A stretch of 35,031 nucleotides of DNA from the NCBI GenBank assembly GCA_900318305.1, contig ONKB01000021.1, positions 1-35,031 on the forward strand, given 5' to 3'. This stretch comes from an uncultured Prevotellaceae bacterium. GTDB lineage: Bacteria; Bacteroidota; Bacteroidia; Bacteroidales; Bacteroidaceae. The notes beneath the pieces were generated by a model that saw only the letters and a program-made list of their open reading frames with translations, was not told where the DNA came from and did not search any database. This document shows positions 1 to 8,371 of the stretch, in pieces. Positions within the stretch are counted from its first letter, which is position 1. Every line of letters begins with the position of its first letter. The position numbers were made by a program, and so were the translations under genes.

Positions 1-67
1 AAGACATAAAATCTTCCTCGTTCTTGTAATCAGCTTTGAAAGAATCTTGGTGGTAAATTACAAATAT

Positions 68-110
68 AATAATCGGCAAGAAATTGAAAATCAATTTCTT
101 GCCGATTATT
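68..110 (-). terminator. Perfect 20-bp inverted repeat downstream of tRNA-Arg
   Basis: The arms at 68-87 and 91-110 are exact reverse complements separated by an AAA loop. The element lies just 3' of the minus-strand tRNA-Arg, so it probably ends that transcript. The U-tract on the minus strand is poor (TATATTTG), so termination is inferred from position and stem strength rather than from a classic poly-U tail. It could also protect a 3' end or serve a gene left of the window. Confidence 0.55.
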
Positions 111-115
111 CTCTG

Positions 116-189
116 TGATCCGGTTGGGATTCGAACCCAAGACCCACAGCTTAGAAGGCTGTTGCTCTATCCAGCTGAGCTACCGGACC
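116..189 (-). tRNA. tRNA-Arg (anticodon TCT)
   Basis: The minus strand folds as a full cloverleaf. The acceptor arm GGTCCGG pairs with CCGGATC, the D-arm is GCTC..GAGC, and the anticodon stem ACAGC/GCTGT encloses loop CTTCTAA, giving anticodon TCT. The T-arm contains GGTTCGAATCC. The discriminator base is A and no CCA is encoded, which is normal for Bacteroidota. A consensus promoter lies immediately upstream at 207-237. Confidence 0.97.
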
Positions 190-206
190 ATCTTTCTTAG
201 CGACTG

Positions 207-237
207 CAAAATTACATTATTTATTTAATTTGACAAA
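207..237 (-). promoter_or_regulatory. Promoter of tRNA-Arg (Bacteroidota type)
   Basis: On the minus strand TTTG (237-234) is followed after exactly 19 bp by TAATTTTG (214-207), matching the Bacteroidota -33/-7 consensus TTTG-N19-21-TAnnTTTG. Transcription would start near 200, about 10 bases before the mature tRNA 5' end at 189. This is one of the best promoter matches in the window. Confidence 0.8.
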
Positions 238-288
238 ATTAAAAGGGAAAAAGGACGAGCATCACCTCCCCTAATGCCCCTGAGTAGA

Positions 289-1530
289 TTATTTTTTGCG
301 AAGTCGGGCAGCTTTGACCTCAGGAAACATCAGCGGGCTGGGATTCATGCTACCATCAGCAGCACGGCCCAGGAAACGAGCCGAGAATATGGCTCCAAGT
401 GCCCACATCGTACTTCCAGCAGTATACACCTCGTCCGACTCAACTGCAGAGAATCGCGGAGTCACAAAAGAGACATCATATTTCAAGAAAGCATCGTAGT
501 ATGTCGTGAACCAATTCCGGGGATAATCAGGAATCCCGTCCATAAAGAACGAGAGAAACTCCTCTGAACTCACTGGAGTACCATTGAGTGCCTTCGCAGA
601 TGCCTGATTCAGCCATTCATATCGTTTCATAGTAGAAGAATAGCCATGGTCGGGTCCCCAACTGCCAAGTTTAGTGTTCATCAATTTATTCAGTTTCCAG
701 ACCATTGACAATTCAGAGCACATGAGTTGTTTGGTGAACATATACTTCTCCCTAACCACTTTCAGCGAGGCCTCACATTCTTCAACCTCACTATTGTGCA
801 GGTGGATATCCAGGCCGTCTATATCTGGAGATGCCGAAGCGGCATCTATGATAGCACCCACGTTGGCATTAATAGAATCCTGAACAGACACCCGGTTAAG
901 TGCTCCCGCGAATATCTTGTAATTCCATCCCTTAGATACTCTCCAAGAGGATGCAGCAGAGGCGAAGGCTGCGACAAAGTCGGCATAGTTAACGGGGTTT
1001 GCTACATTTTCCCCATTCTCCCACATCGGTTCGTTGCCAAGCACCAGGACATCAATGCTATTGCCCAGATTGTCCTTCTCCAGCAACTGCAGTACGCAGT
1101 CTATAACATGTCTGACACCTTCAGAGCCTTTGGAAGGTACTTCTCCCGGCAAGTTCTTAAAGACTATCTTTATCGACAACACCAGTTTAGCCTTAGGCAC
1201 CTGAGTCTTGACAGCAACAAACTGTGCGGGCAATGTGGACATAGCCACAGCATTGGTATTGATTCCGGTAATCCCGGCAGTGTTGCGTTTCAGATATGGC
1301 GTAATATTGATAAAAGAACGTATGTACTCTGTACCTGTAGCATTCAGTTCATTGTAAACTCCAGCTATCTCCTGAATATTCTCATTAAAATTTGCTCCAA
1401 TGGAAGTAGTCTCAAACGTAACGGCAGAGTCTTCCGCATTCCCGCCGCCATTACCAGGCATGCCCTCCGCACTCTCCTGACCGCATGCCGACGTCAGTAT
1501 CAGACAAAATAATAATACCAACTTCCTCAT
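289..1530 (-). CDS. Lipoprotein resembling a clan GH-A glycoside hydrolase
   Basis: I chose the ATG at 1530 (MRKLVLLF...) because it gives a compact lipoprotein signal with lipobox LTSAC, the lipidated Cys being about residue 16. An ATG at 1548 would add six residues. A Gly/Asn-rich linker follows. The body reads like a (beta/alpha)8 barrel: VLVLGNEPMW places Glu at about 167, like the Asn-Glu acid/base pair at the end of strand 4 in clan GH-A, and LMCSELSM places Glu at about 273, like the nucleophile after strand 7. DIHLHNSE between them fits the strand-6 region. I cannot assign a GH family or substrate. It is a single gene with no SusC/SusD neighbours in view. The lipoprotein call is firm, the enzyme call is inference from motifs. 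Confidence 0.7.
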   Translation of the reverse strand: MRKLVLLFCLILTSACGQESAEGMPGNGGGNAEDSAVTFETTSIGANFNENIQEIAGVYNELNATGTEYIRSFINITPYLKRNTAGITGINTNAVAMSTLPAQFVAVKTQVPKAKLVLSIKIVFKNLPGEVPSKGSEGVRHVIDCVLQLLEKDNLGNSIDVLVLGNEPMWENGENVANPVNYADFVAAFASAASSWRVSKGWNYKIFAGALNRVSVQDSINANVGAIIDAASASPDIDGLDIHLHNSEVEECEASLKVVREKYMFTKQLMCSELSMVWKLNKLMNTKLGSWGPDHGYSSTMKRYEWLNQASAKALNGTPVSSEEFLSFFMDGIPDYPRNWFTTYYDAFLKYDVSFVTPRFSAVESDEVYTAGSTMWALGAIFSARFLGRAADGSMNPSPLMFPEVKAARLRKK

Positions 1531-1688
1531 ACCACTAATTAAATGCATCTTTTTTTTTCAATTGTAAAAGTACAGCATTTTTTTTATGCAACCCCAAAAA
1601 TAACATAAAAAGCCCTCTACTCCTTCAAAAGAGGTAAAAAGAGAGATATTATTTTCAATAATATTATTCATGTATGAGGACATTTTTG

Positions 1689-1696
1689 TAATTTTG
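1689..1696 (+). promoter_or_regulatory. Putative -7 element for the serC operon
   Basis: TAATTTTG matches the Bacteroidota -7 consensus TAnnTTTG. No good TTTG is seen 19-21 bp upstream. If used, the transcript has an A/T-rich leader of roughly 110 bases before the serC ATG at 1813. I saw no convincing hairpin or riboswitch core in that leader. Confidence 0.45.
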
Positions 1697-1812
1697 CAAT
1701 TGATTTTAAATAATTGCCGATTCCCATACTTAAAACATAGCAAATCGCGTATTTTTAAACAATAAAAATAGAATCTGTTCACAAAACGGACAAAAAAAAC
1801 AATTAAAACAAA

Positions 1813-2880
1813 ATGAAAAAGTACAATTTTAATGCAGGACCATCTATTCTCCCACGTGAGGTAATTGAAAAAACAGCACAAGCATGCCTTGACTTTAATG
1901 GTTCAGGCTTGTCACTCATGGAGATTAGCCACCGTGCCAAAGATTTTCAACCTGTTGTTGACGAGGCAGTAGCTTTATTCAAAGAACTCCTTGACATTCC
2001 CGAAGGCTATTCAGTTCTTTTCCTTGGTGGTGGAGCAAGTCTGGAATTCTGCATGGTACCCTATAACTTCCTTGAGAAGAAGGCAGCATATCTCAATACC
2101 GGTGTCTGGGCTACCAAGGCTCAGAAAGAAGCCAAGCTCTTCGGTGAGGTCGTTGAAGTTGCCTCTTCAAAAGACAAGAACTTCACATACATTCCACGTC
2201 AGTTTGAAATACCAGCAGACGCCGACTATCTGCATATTACAACCAACAACACTATATACGGAACCGAGTTGCTGAAAGACCTGGATTCTCCTATCCCCGT
2301 TATTGCAGACATGAGTAGCGACATTTTCTCCCGTCCTATAGATGTAAGCAAATATGGCTTAATCTATGGTGGTGCTCAAAAGAACCTCTCTATGGCTGGC
2401 GTAACCTTTGTCATTGTGAAAGAAGATCTGCTCGGCAAGGTTAGCCGTCCTATCCCCACAATGCTTGACTACCGCACTCACGTCAAGAAAGGCTCTATGT
2501 TTAACACCCCTCCTGTCGTACCTATTTACTGTGCATTGCAGAACCTTAAATGGATTAAGGCACAAGGTGGTGTCAAGGAGATGGAGAAACGTGCCATTGA
2601 GCGTTCTGAGATTCTCTATACCGAGATTGACCGCAACAAGCTCTTCAGGGGAACAGCAGAGCCCGACAGTCGCTCACGCATGAATATCACCTTCGTGTTG
2701 AAAGATGAATACCAGGAACTTCAGGACGAGTTCCTTGCTTTTGCCACAAGCAAAGGCATGGTAGGTGTCAAAGGTCACCGCGATGTCGGTGGTTTCAGGG
2801 CAAGCTGCTACAATGCCATGAGTGTTGAAGGAGTACAGGCTCTCGTTGCCACAATGAAAGAATTTGAAGCAAGCAAATAG
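1813..2880 (+). CDS. serC: Phosphoserine aminotransferase
   Basis: SerC is a cytosolic PLP enzyme that converts 3-phosphohydroxypyruvate and glutamate to O-phosphoserine and 2-oxoglutarate, the second step of serine synthesis; homologues also serve pyridoxine synthesis. The 355 residues are close to the family's usual 360. The N-terminus [11 protein letters not shown] is diagnostic. [11 protein letters not shown] carries the PLP-binding lysine at about residue 190, and [18 protein letters not shown] near the C-terminus is the conserved phosphate/substrate region. The ATG is preceded by an A-rich stretch, the usual translation-start context in this phylum. serA follows after 43 bases on the same strand, consistent with one operon. 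Confidence 0.97.
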   Translation: MKKYNFNAGPSILPREVIEKTAQACLDFNGSGLSLMEISHRAKDFQPVVDEAVALFKELLDIPEGYSVLFLGGGASLEFCMVPYNFLEKKAAYLNTGVWATKAQKEAKLFGEVVEVASSKDKNFTYIPRQFEIPADADYLHITTNNTIYGTELLKDLDSPIPVIADMSSDIFSRPIDVSKYGLIYGGAQKNLSMAGVTFVIVKEDLLGKVSRPIPTMLDYRTHVKKGSMFNTPPVVPIYCALQNLKWIKAQGGVKEMEKRAIERSEILYTEIDRNKLFRGTAEPDSRSRMNITFVLKDEYQELQDEFLAFATSKGMVGVKGHRDVGGFRASCYNAMSVEGVQALVATMKEFEASK

Positions 2881-2923
2881 CCTGTCTTCCTTTACTTGAA
2901 CAATAAAAAGAACAAATAATATT

Positions 2924-3838
2924 ATGAAAGTATTAGTTGCTACAGCTAAACCATTTGCCCCCGTAGCCATTGAGGGATTGAAGAAAGTCCTTGACAACGC
3001 AGGATACGAACTGGTATTATTGGAGAAGTATACAGAGAAGGCCGAGCTGCTTTCTGCCGTTGCTGACGTGGATGCGCTGATTGTACGCAGCGACAAAGTC
3101 GACGCAGAAGTCTTCGACGCCGCCAAAAACCTGAAAATAGTTGTTCGTGCCGGTGCAGGTTACGACAACATTGATCTTGCGGCGGCAACAGCCCACAATG
3201 TTGTCGCCATGAACACACCCGGACAGAATGCCAATGCCGTTGCCGAACTGGTAATTGGATTGCTCATCTTTGCCGTCCGCAATTTCTACAACGGCAAGAG
3301 CGGTAGTGAGCTTATGGGAAAGAAACTGGGCATTCTGGCTTTTGGCAACGTAGGCCGCAGTGTGGCACGCATCGCCAAAGGGCTTGGCATGGAGGTTTAT
3401 GCCTATGATGCCTTCTGCCCCGCTGAAGTCATCACAAGCGCCGGCGTTACTCCTGTGGCAAGCCGTGATGCCCTGTTTGAGACCTGCGACATTGTCAGTC
3501 TCCATATTCCTGCAACTCCCGACACAGTCAAGAGTATCAATGCTGATGTTGTCGGCAAACTCCGGAAAGGTGGCATTCTCATCAATACCGCCCGCAAGGA
3601 AGTGATAGACGAGCAGAGTCTAATTAGTCTGCTCACCCAGCGCGAGGATCTGAAATACATCACAGATATTATGCCTGATGCCAATGCAGAGTTCATGGCA
3701 TTTGAAGGTCGTTTCTTCAGCACCCCCAAGAAGATGGGTGCCCAGACGGCAGAGGCAAATATCAATGCTGGTGTGGCTGCTGCCAATCAGATAGTTGGTT
3801 TCCTACGGGACGGCATCACGAAATTCCAGGTCAACTAA
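2924..3838 (+). CDS. serA: D-3-phosphoglycerate dehydrogenase, short form without ACT domain
   Basis: It oxidises 3-phosphoglycerate to 3-phosphohydroxypyruvate with NAD+, the first step of serine synthesis. The 304 residues cover only the catalytic and nucleotide-binding domains; the C-terminal ACT domain that mediates serine feedback inhibition in E. coli SerA is absent. The Rossmann loop is LGILAFGNVGRSVA (about 135-148), with an acidic residue in AYDAF about 18 residues on. The catalytic Arg is in NTARKEVID (about R224). Where most family members read TPHIGAST, this protein reads TPKKMGAQT (about 267-275), so Lys replaces the usual catalytic His. This is the lysine subtype known from ACT-less enzymes. 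It lies between serC and the DUF1015 gene in a tight operon. Confidence 0.95.
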   Translation: MKVLVATAKPFAPVAIEGLKKVLDNAGYELVLLEKYTEKAELLSAVADVDALIVRSDKVDAEVFDAAKNLKIVVRAGAGYDNIDLAAATAHNVVAMNTPGQNANAVAELVIGLLIFAVRNFYNGKSGSELMGKKLGILAFGNVGRSVARIAKGLGMEVYAYDAFCPAEVITSAGVTPVASRDALFETCDIVSLHIPATPDTVKSINADVVGKLRKGGILINTARKEVIDEQSLISLLTQREDLKYITDIMPDANAEFMAFEGRFFSTPKKMGAQTAEANINAGVAAANQIVGFLRDGITKFQVN

Positions 3839-3856
3839 AGAAGCCCCACAAACGTT

Positions 3857-5125
3857 ATGGCTATTGTCAAACCTTTCAAGGGCATACGTCCTCCCCGAAA
3901 TCTTGTTGAGGAGATAGAAAGCCGCCCCTACGATGTCCTCAGTTCCGAGGAGGCTCGTCAGGAGGCTGGCAACAATGAAAAATCTCTTTACCATATTATA
4001 AAGCCAGAGATAAACTTTGAGCCAGGCACAAGTGAGTACGACCCACGTGTCTATGAAGAGGCTGCACGGCAGTTCAGCAAGTTTCTGGACAAGGGTTGGC
4101 TTGTGCAGGACGATAAAGAGCAGTATTACATCTATGCGCAGACAGCCAGCCTGCCTGCCAACGGCAATCAGCCCAAGACACAATACGGCATTGTAGTCGG
4201 TGCCTATTCGGGCGATTATCAGAAAGGCATTATCAAGAAGCATGAACTCACCCGGGCTGACAAAGAAGAAGACCGCATGAAACACATCCGTGTCAACGAT
4301 GCCAATATCGAGCCCGTATTCTTTGCCTATCCCGACAATGCCGTCCTGCTGAAACTCTTAGACCGGTATGCCCACTGCGAGCCCGAGTATGACTTCACTG
4401 CTCCCATTGACGGTTTCAGGCATCAGTTCTGGTGCGTCAGCGATGACAATGACATCAAAGTCATCACTGAGGAGTTTGCCAAAATGCCTGCACTATATAT
4501 CGCCGATGGTCATCACCGCTCAGCCGCAGCCGCATTGGTAGGTGCAGAGAAAGCCCGTCAGAATCCTCACCATAGAGGTGATGAGGAGTACAACTACTTC
4601 ATGGCAGTTTGCTTCCCTGCATCACAATTAACCATTCTGGACTACAACCGTGTTATCAAGGATCTCAACGGTCTGACCGACGAGGAGTTCCTTTCAGCAC
4701 TTCAAGAACATTTCAATGTCGCCCATAAAGGCACAGCCGAATACCGTCCGCAGGAACTGCATGAGTTCTCGCTCTATCTCAGAGGCGAGTGGTATTCTCT
4801 CAAGGCAAAGGCAGGCACCTATGACGACAACGACCCCATTGGTGTCCTTGACGTCAGCATTTCCAGCAATTTGATTCTTGACAAAATACTGGGCATCACC
4901 GACCTGCGCCGCGACAAACGAATCGACTTCGTTGGCGGACTGCGAGGACTTGGAGAGTTGAAACGCCGTGTCGACAGCGGTGAGATGAAGACAGCTCTTG
5001 CCCTCTACCCTGTCACCATGCAGCAAATTATGGACATTGCCGACTCCGGCAAAATCATGCCTCCAAAAGCCACCTGGTTTGAGCCCAAGCTTCGCAGCGG
5101 CCTGGTTATCCATAAACTTAGCTGA
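3857..5125 (+). CDS. DUF1015 family protein of the serine operon
   Basis: The 422-residue protein belongs to the DUF1015 family. It begins MAIVKPFKGIRPP and contains the family signatures SRPYDVLSSEEAR, KKHELTRADKEEDR and ADGHHRSAAA (about residues 216-225). The His pair in the last motif looks like a catalytic or metal site, but the biochemical role is not established. No signal peptide or membrane segment is visible, so it is probably cytosolic. It starts 18 bases after serA and the operon terminator lies 28 bases past its stop, so it is the last gene of serC-serA-DUF1015. That gene order recurs in Bacteroidota, which suggests a link to serine or phosphoserine metabolism; this is inference. 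Confidence 0.9.
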   Translation: MAIVKPFKGIRPPRNLVEEIESRPYDVLSSEEARQEAGNNEKSLYHIIKPEINFEPGTSEYDPRVYEEAARQFSKFLDKGWLVQDDKEQYYIYAQTASLPANGNQPKTQYGIVVGAYSGDYQKGIIKKHELTRADKEEDRMKHIRVNDANIEPVFFAYPDNAVLLKLLDRYAHCEPEYDFTAPIDGFRHQFWCVSDDNDIKVITEEFAKMPALYIADGHHRSAAAALVGAEKARQNPHHRGDEEYNYFMAVCFPASQLTILDYNRVIKDLNGLTDEEFLSALQEHFNVAHKGTAEYRPQELHEFSLYLRGEWYSLKAKAGTYDDNDPIGVLDVSISSNLILDKILGITDLRRDKRIDFVGGLRGLGELKRRVDSGEMKTALALYPVTMQQIMDIADSGKIMPPKATWFEPKLRSGLVIHKLS

Positions 5126-5153
5126 ACACGAATCACTTTCAAGAATAATAGCG

Positions 5154-5192
5154 ATGCGGGATTGGACTTTTCTTGTTCAATCCCGCATTTTA
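5154..5192 (+). terminator. Rho-independent terminator of serC-serA-DUF1015
   Basis: A 14-bp stem (5154-5167 with 5175-5188, one G-T wobble) closes a 7-base loop and is followed by TTTATA. It lies just after the DUF1015 stop at 5125. The next 220 bases (5193-5414) hold no gene I can support: one 41-codon frame at 5202-5324 has no coding character, and a loopless palindrome AACAACAGCTGTTGTT at 5389-5404 precedes a T-run. Confidence 0.88.
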
Positions 5193-5414
5193 TAACCGTT
5201 AATGAACACCGTCAACTACATCAGGAAAAGACAACGAAGCGTTGTAAGAGAAATTAGTTTGCTCTGTAATCAGGAAATAAGATACTCACTCCTGGGCTGT
5301 AGGATTATGTCAAGCTCATGTTAGACTGCAAGACCCACTCATAGACAGTAAAGAAAATTCATATACATCAGGCTCTATTCTCTTCAATAACAACAGCTGT
5401 TGTTTTTTTACGTC

Positions 5415-5445
5415 ACAAAAAACCGCCCATCTTCACAGACGAGCG
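5415..5445 (-). terminator. Rho-independent terminator of nrdJ
   Basis: On the minus strand CGCTCGTC (5445-5438) pairs with GATGGGCG (5431-5424) through eight base pairs including two G-U wobbles, around the loop TGTGAA, followed by GGTTTTTTG. The wobbles only pair in the minus-strand transcript, which fixes the direction. It lies about 100 bases past the nrdJ stop codon. Confidence 0.8.
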
Positions 5446-5545
5446 ATTCAAATCTTATGAAAAATTAATTATTTCAGCACAAAGGTAGCAATTAATTCGG
5501 ATAAAACAACAAAAGAATTGCTTTTTCATCCTTTGCGAAAAAATT

Positions 5546-8065
5546 TTATTTATATACCGATGAGCCGCAGTTCTGACAGACGGCACAGCCTTCCTGCCAG
5601 GCTATTGTGGCATGTCCGCAGACAGGGCAGATGTCTCCTCCCTTGGCATCATCCTTGACATATTTTTTCAAGGCACGCTCCACACCTGTCTTCCATGTAT
5701 TGATGTTCTCGTTTTCCAACTGAAGTGAACCGACCAGCTTGATAACCCGGTCAAGCGGCATACGATAGCGCAAGACACCTGAAATCAACTTGGCATAATT
5801 CCAGTATTCCTTGTTGAATTTTTCGGAGAGTCCTTCAACAGTTGTCTTATAGCCACGCTTGTTCTCAAACTGGAAATCATAACGATGTGTTCCGTCACGA
5901 TTGACATTACGGATGATGCGTCCTTTCATAACAGATTTGGGCAACATGATGCCTTCATCGTCATCCTGTATGCCAGTGAATATCTCATAAGGATAACCAT
6001 CGAGCAAGCCGACAAATGCCACCCATTTGTCCTTATTGTTCTGGAAACGCACGACATCACAGTCAAGCACCTGGGGACGAGTCTCAGTAATCATGGCATG
6101 ATTATCGTTCTGATTAACAGGCAGAAGTGTATCCGTGCGACTACCCTCACGATAAATGGTACAGCCCTTGCAACCACTCTTCCATGCTGCCATATAGACT
6201 GCAGAGACCTGCTCTTCTGTCACATCCTGCGGCATATTCACAGTGACACTAATGGAATGGTCCACCCATTTCTGGATAGCACCCTGCATTCTCACCTTCC
6301 TAATCCAGTCCACTGTATTGGAGACAGAATCGGCGTATGGAGAATGAGCCACAATATTCTGAAGTTCTTCTTCAGAATACTGACTTGTAACATCATAGCC
6401 ATTGAGTTTCATCCATTGAATAAATTTGTGATGATATACAACATACTCCTCATACGCATTCCCATTATCATCAACAAAATCCACATGACTCTCAGAATCG
6501 GCAGGATCCACTTTACGCCGCCTGCGGTAAACCACCTTGAAGGCAGGTTCTATACCGCTGGACGTCTGGGTCATAATGCTTACTGTACCTGTAGGCGCTA
6601 TCGTCAGGAGCGCTATATTACGACGTCCATACTGCAACATGTCATTATATAATGCGCTATCGGCCTCGCGGATACGCAGGAGGAACGGGTTATTGGCCTC
6701 ACTGCGTGCATCGTAGAGATGAAATGCGCCACGCTCCTTTGCCATCGTAACAGATGAACGGTAGGCCGACAGGGCCAAGGTGCGGTGTACATTTACAGCA
6801 AAACCTGTCGCCTCATCAGAGCCATAAGTCAGGCCCATAGCAGCGAGCATATCACCCTCGGCTGTAATACCCAGCCCCGTACGTCTTCCAGAAGCACACC
6901 TGTCATATATCTTTTCCCACAAATGGCGCTCGGTAGCCTTGACCAATTCATCCTGCGGATCATGGTCTATTTTATTGAGAATTCTCTGAATCTTCTCCAA
7001 CTCCAAGTCGATGATATCATCCAATAGACGCTGGGCAATAACGACATGCTGACGGAAAAGCTCAAAGTTAAAACGTGACTGATGGGTAAAAGGATTGACC
7101 ACATAGGAGAACAGGTTGAGTGCCAGAAGCCGGCAGCTGTCATATGAACACATAGGAATCTCTCCGCAGGGATTGGTAGATATGGAAGCCATACCTTTGT
7201 CGGCATAGCAATCTGGAATACTCTCACGAAGGACTGTATCCCAGAACAACACCCCTGGCTCAGCTGACTGCCAGGCGTTGTGTACAATCTTATTCCATAA
7301 ATCGGCGGCATTGATTTCCCTGACAACCTGAGGATTCGCCACATCAACCGGAAACTGTTGCTGATATTTGTTACCCGTCTCCACAGCTTTCATAAATGCA
7401 TCATCAATACGCACGGAGATATTAGCAGATGACAAACGTCCGCCAATCAGTTTAGCATCAATAAAGTCCTCGGCATCAGGATGCTTCACATCTACAGACA
7501 GCATCAATGCACCACGACGCCCCTTCTGGACAACTTCGTTGGCAGAGGCATTAAAGCGTTCCATCAACGGCACAATACCCGTACTGACCAAAGCAGAATT
7601 CTCTATAGGGGAGCCCTTTGGGCGCAGTTTTGACAAGTCATGCCCCACTCCACCACGACGCTTCAGGAGTTGAACCATCTCCTCATCTATCTTCATAATA
7701 GCTCCGTAGGAGTCAGCATCACCAGGCAAACCCACAACAAAGCAATTGGACAAGGAAGCCAGCTGAAAGTCGTTGCCTATACCCATCATCGGACTGCCAG
7801 CCGGAACAATATAGCGGAAATGATCCAAAAGCGAAAATATCCTATCCTCACCTATCGGGTTAGGATATTTAGACTCTATTCTTGCCAACTCACGAGCCAG
7901 CCGATGATGCATATCCACGGGAGATTTCTCATAGATATTCCCTTCAGCGTCTTTCAAGGCATACTTATTAATCCATATACGAGCTGCCAGATCGTCACCG
8001 TTGAAATACTCAAGCGACTGTTGAAGAACTTCCTCAAAGGTAAAACTTGTTTTTTTATTTTCCAT
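5546..8065 (-). CDS. nrdJ: Adenosylcobalamin-dependent (class II) ribonucleotide reductase
   Basis: It reduces ribonucleotides to deoxyribonucleotides using adenosylcobalamin as the radical generator, independent of oxygen. The 839-residue protein has the class II set: LASLSNCFVVG with a redox Cys at about 108, STNPCGEIPMC with the thiyl-radical Cys at about 300 and catalytic Glu at about 302, and SCRLLALNL with the redox partner Cys at about 311. GRRTGLGITAEGD, IAPTGTVSIMTQTSSGIEPAF and KSGCKGCTIYREGSR are further class II signatures. The C-terminal tail has CPVCGH and CQNCGS, a zinc-ribbon-like four-cysteine module probably used to re-reduce the active site. The gene is monocistronic, with its own promoter and terminator. 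No cobalamin riboswitch core is evident upstream. Confidence 0.95.
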   Translation of the reverse strand: MENKKTSFTFEEVLQQSLEYFNGDDLAARIWINKYALKDAEGNIYEKSPVDMHHRLARELARIESKYPNPIGEDRIFSLLDHFRYIVPAGSPMMGIGNDFQLASLSNCFVVGLPGDADSYGAIMKIDEEMVQLLKRRGGVGHDLSKLRPKGSPIENSALVSTGIVPLMERFNASANEVVQKGRRGALMLSVDVKHPDAEDFIDAKLIGGRLSSANISVRIDDAFMKAVETGNKYQQQFPVDVANPQVVREINAADLWNKIVHNAWQSAEPGVLFWDTVLRESIPDCYADKGMASISTNPCGEIPMCSYDSCRLLALNLFSYVVNPFTHQSRFNFELFRQHVVIAQRLLDDIIDLELEKIQRILNKIDHDPQDELVKATERHLWEKIYDRCASGRRTGLGITAEGDMLAAMGLTYGSDEATGFAVNVHRTLALSAYRSSVTMAKERGAFHLYDARSEANNPFLLRIREADSALYNDMLQYGRRNIALLTIAPTGTVSIMTQTSSGIEPAFKVVYRRRRKVDPADSESHVDFVDDNGNAYEEYVVYHHKFIQWMKLNGYDVTSQYSEEELQNIVAHSPYADSVSNTVDWIRKVRMQGAIQKWVDHSISVTVNMPQDVTEEQVSAVYMAAWKSGCKGCTIYREGSRTDTLLPVNQNDNHAMITETRPQVLDCDVVRFQNNKDKWVAFVGLLDGYPYEIFTGIQDDDEGIMLPKSVMKGRIIRNVNRDGTHRYDFQFENKRGYKTTVEGLSEKFNKEYWNYAKLISGVLRYRMPLDRVIKLVGSLQLENENINTWKTGVERALKKYVKDDAKGGDICPVCGHATIAWQEGCAVCQNCGSSVYK

Positions 8066-8106
8066 CTGCGAAAGGAGTATACTCTGATGTATTCTGATAT
8101 TTTAAG

Positions 8107-8114
8107 CAAAAATA
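8107..8114 (-). promoter_or_regulatory. Putative -7 element for nrdJ
   Basis: Reading the minus strand, TATTTTTG (8114-8107) matches TAnnTTTG and lies about 40 bases before the nrdJ ATG at 8065. The -33 region is weak. The rest of the divergent gap (8115-8307) contains no feature I can name: no gene, no clear hairpin and no B12-box-like core. Confidence 0.45.
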
Positions 8115-8307
8115 CACTTCTTTTTTGAGTTATCTGGAAACAGAGCAGTTTTTTATTCTGAATTGGACAGGATTTTCAACGTTTTATTCTGTAAGACTTC
8201 TTTCAACCTTTCGGTCAGCGGACAGAAATCGATACCTCATCTAAGTGGTGACAGGCACAAAAAGACAGGCAATCATATATTTTTTTGTGTATTACTTTCC
8301 CGATTAT

Positions 8308-8339
8308 ATTGAATGCTTGATAATTTATTACTATTTTTG
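8308..8339 (+). promoter_or_regulatory. Putative promoter of the ribulokinase row
   Basis: ATTG (8308-8311) and TATTTTTG (8332-8339) are spaced by 20 bp, close to the Bacteroidota consensus TTTG-N19-21-TAnnTTTG. The ATG of the first gene is at 8372, leaving a leader of about 25 bases. Confidence 0.55.
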
Positions 8340-8371
8340 TTAGTAAAATAACACAAACAATAACTTTTGAC

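Noticed and set aside
727..1512. Long open frame (261 codons) on plus, antisense to the lipoprotein gene
   Set aside because: No recognisable family, no start context, and the minus-strand frame has a lipobox and enzyme motifs. It is a shadow of the real gene.
5202..5324. 41-codon frame between the serine operon and nrdJ
   Set aside because: Follows a terminator, has no promoter match or start context, and resembles no small protein.
5389..5404. Palindrome AACAACAGCTGTTGTT followed by a T-run
   Set aside because: Without a loop only a 6-bp stem could form, and no gene reads into it, so I do not call a terminator.
5885..6652. 255-codon open frame on plus inside nrdJ
   Set aside because: Antisense to a fully conserved enzyme; composition and content match a shadow frame.
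8066..8371. Cobalamin riboswitch upstream of nrdJ
   Set aside because: No B12-box-like core or multi-stem leader could be seen on the minus strand.
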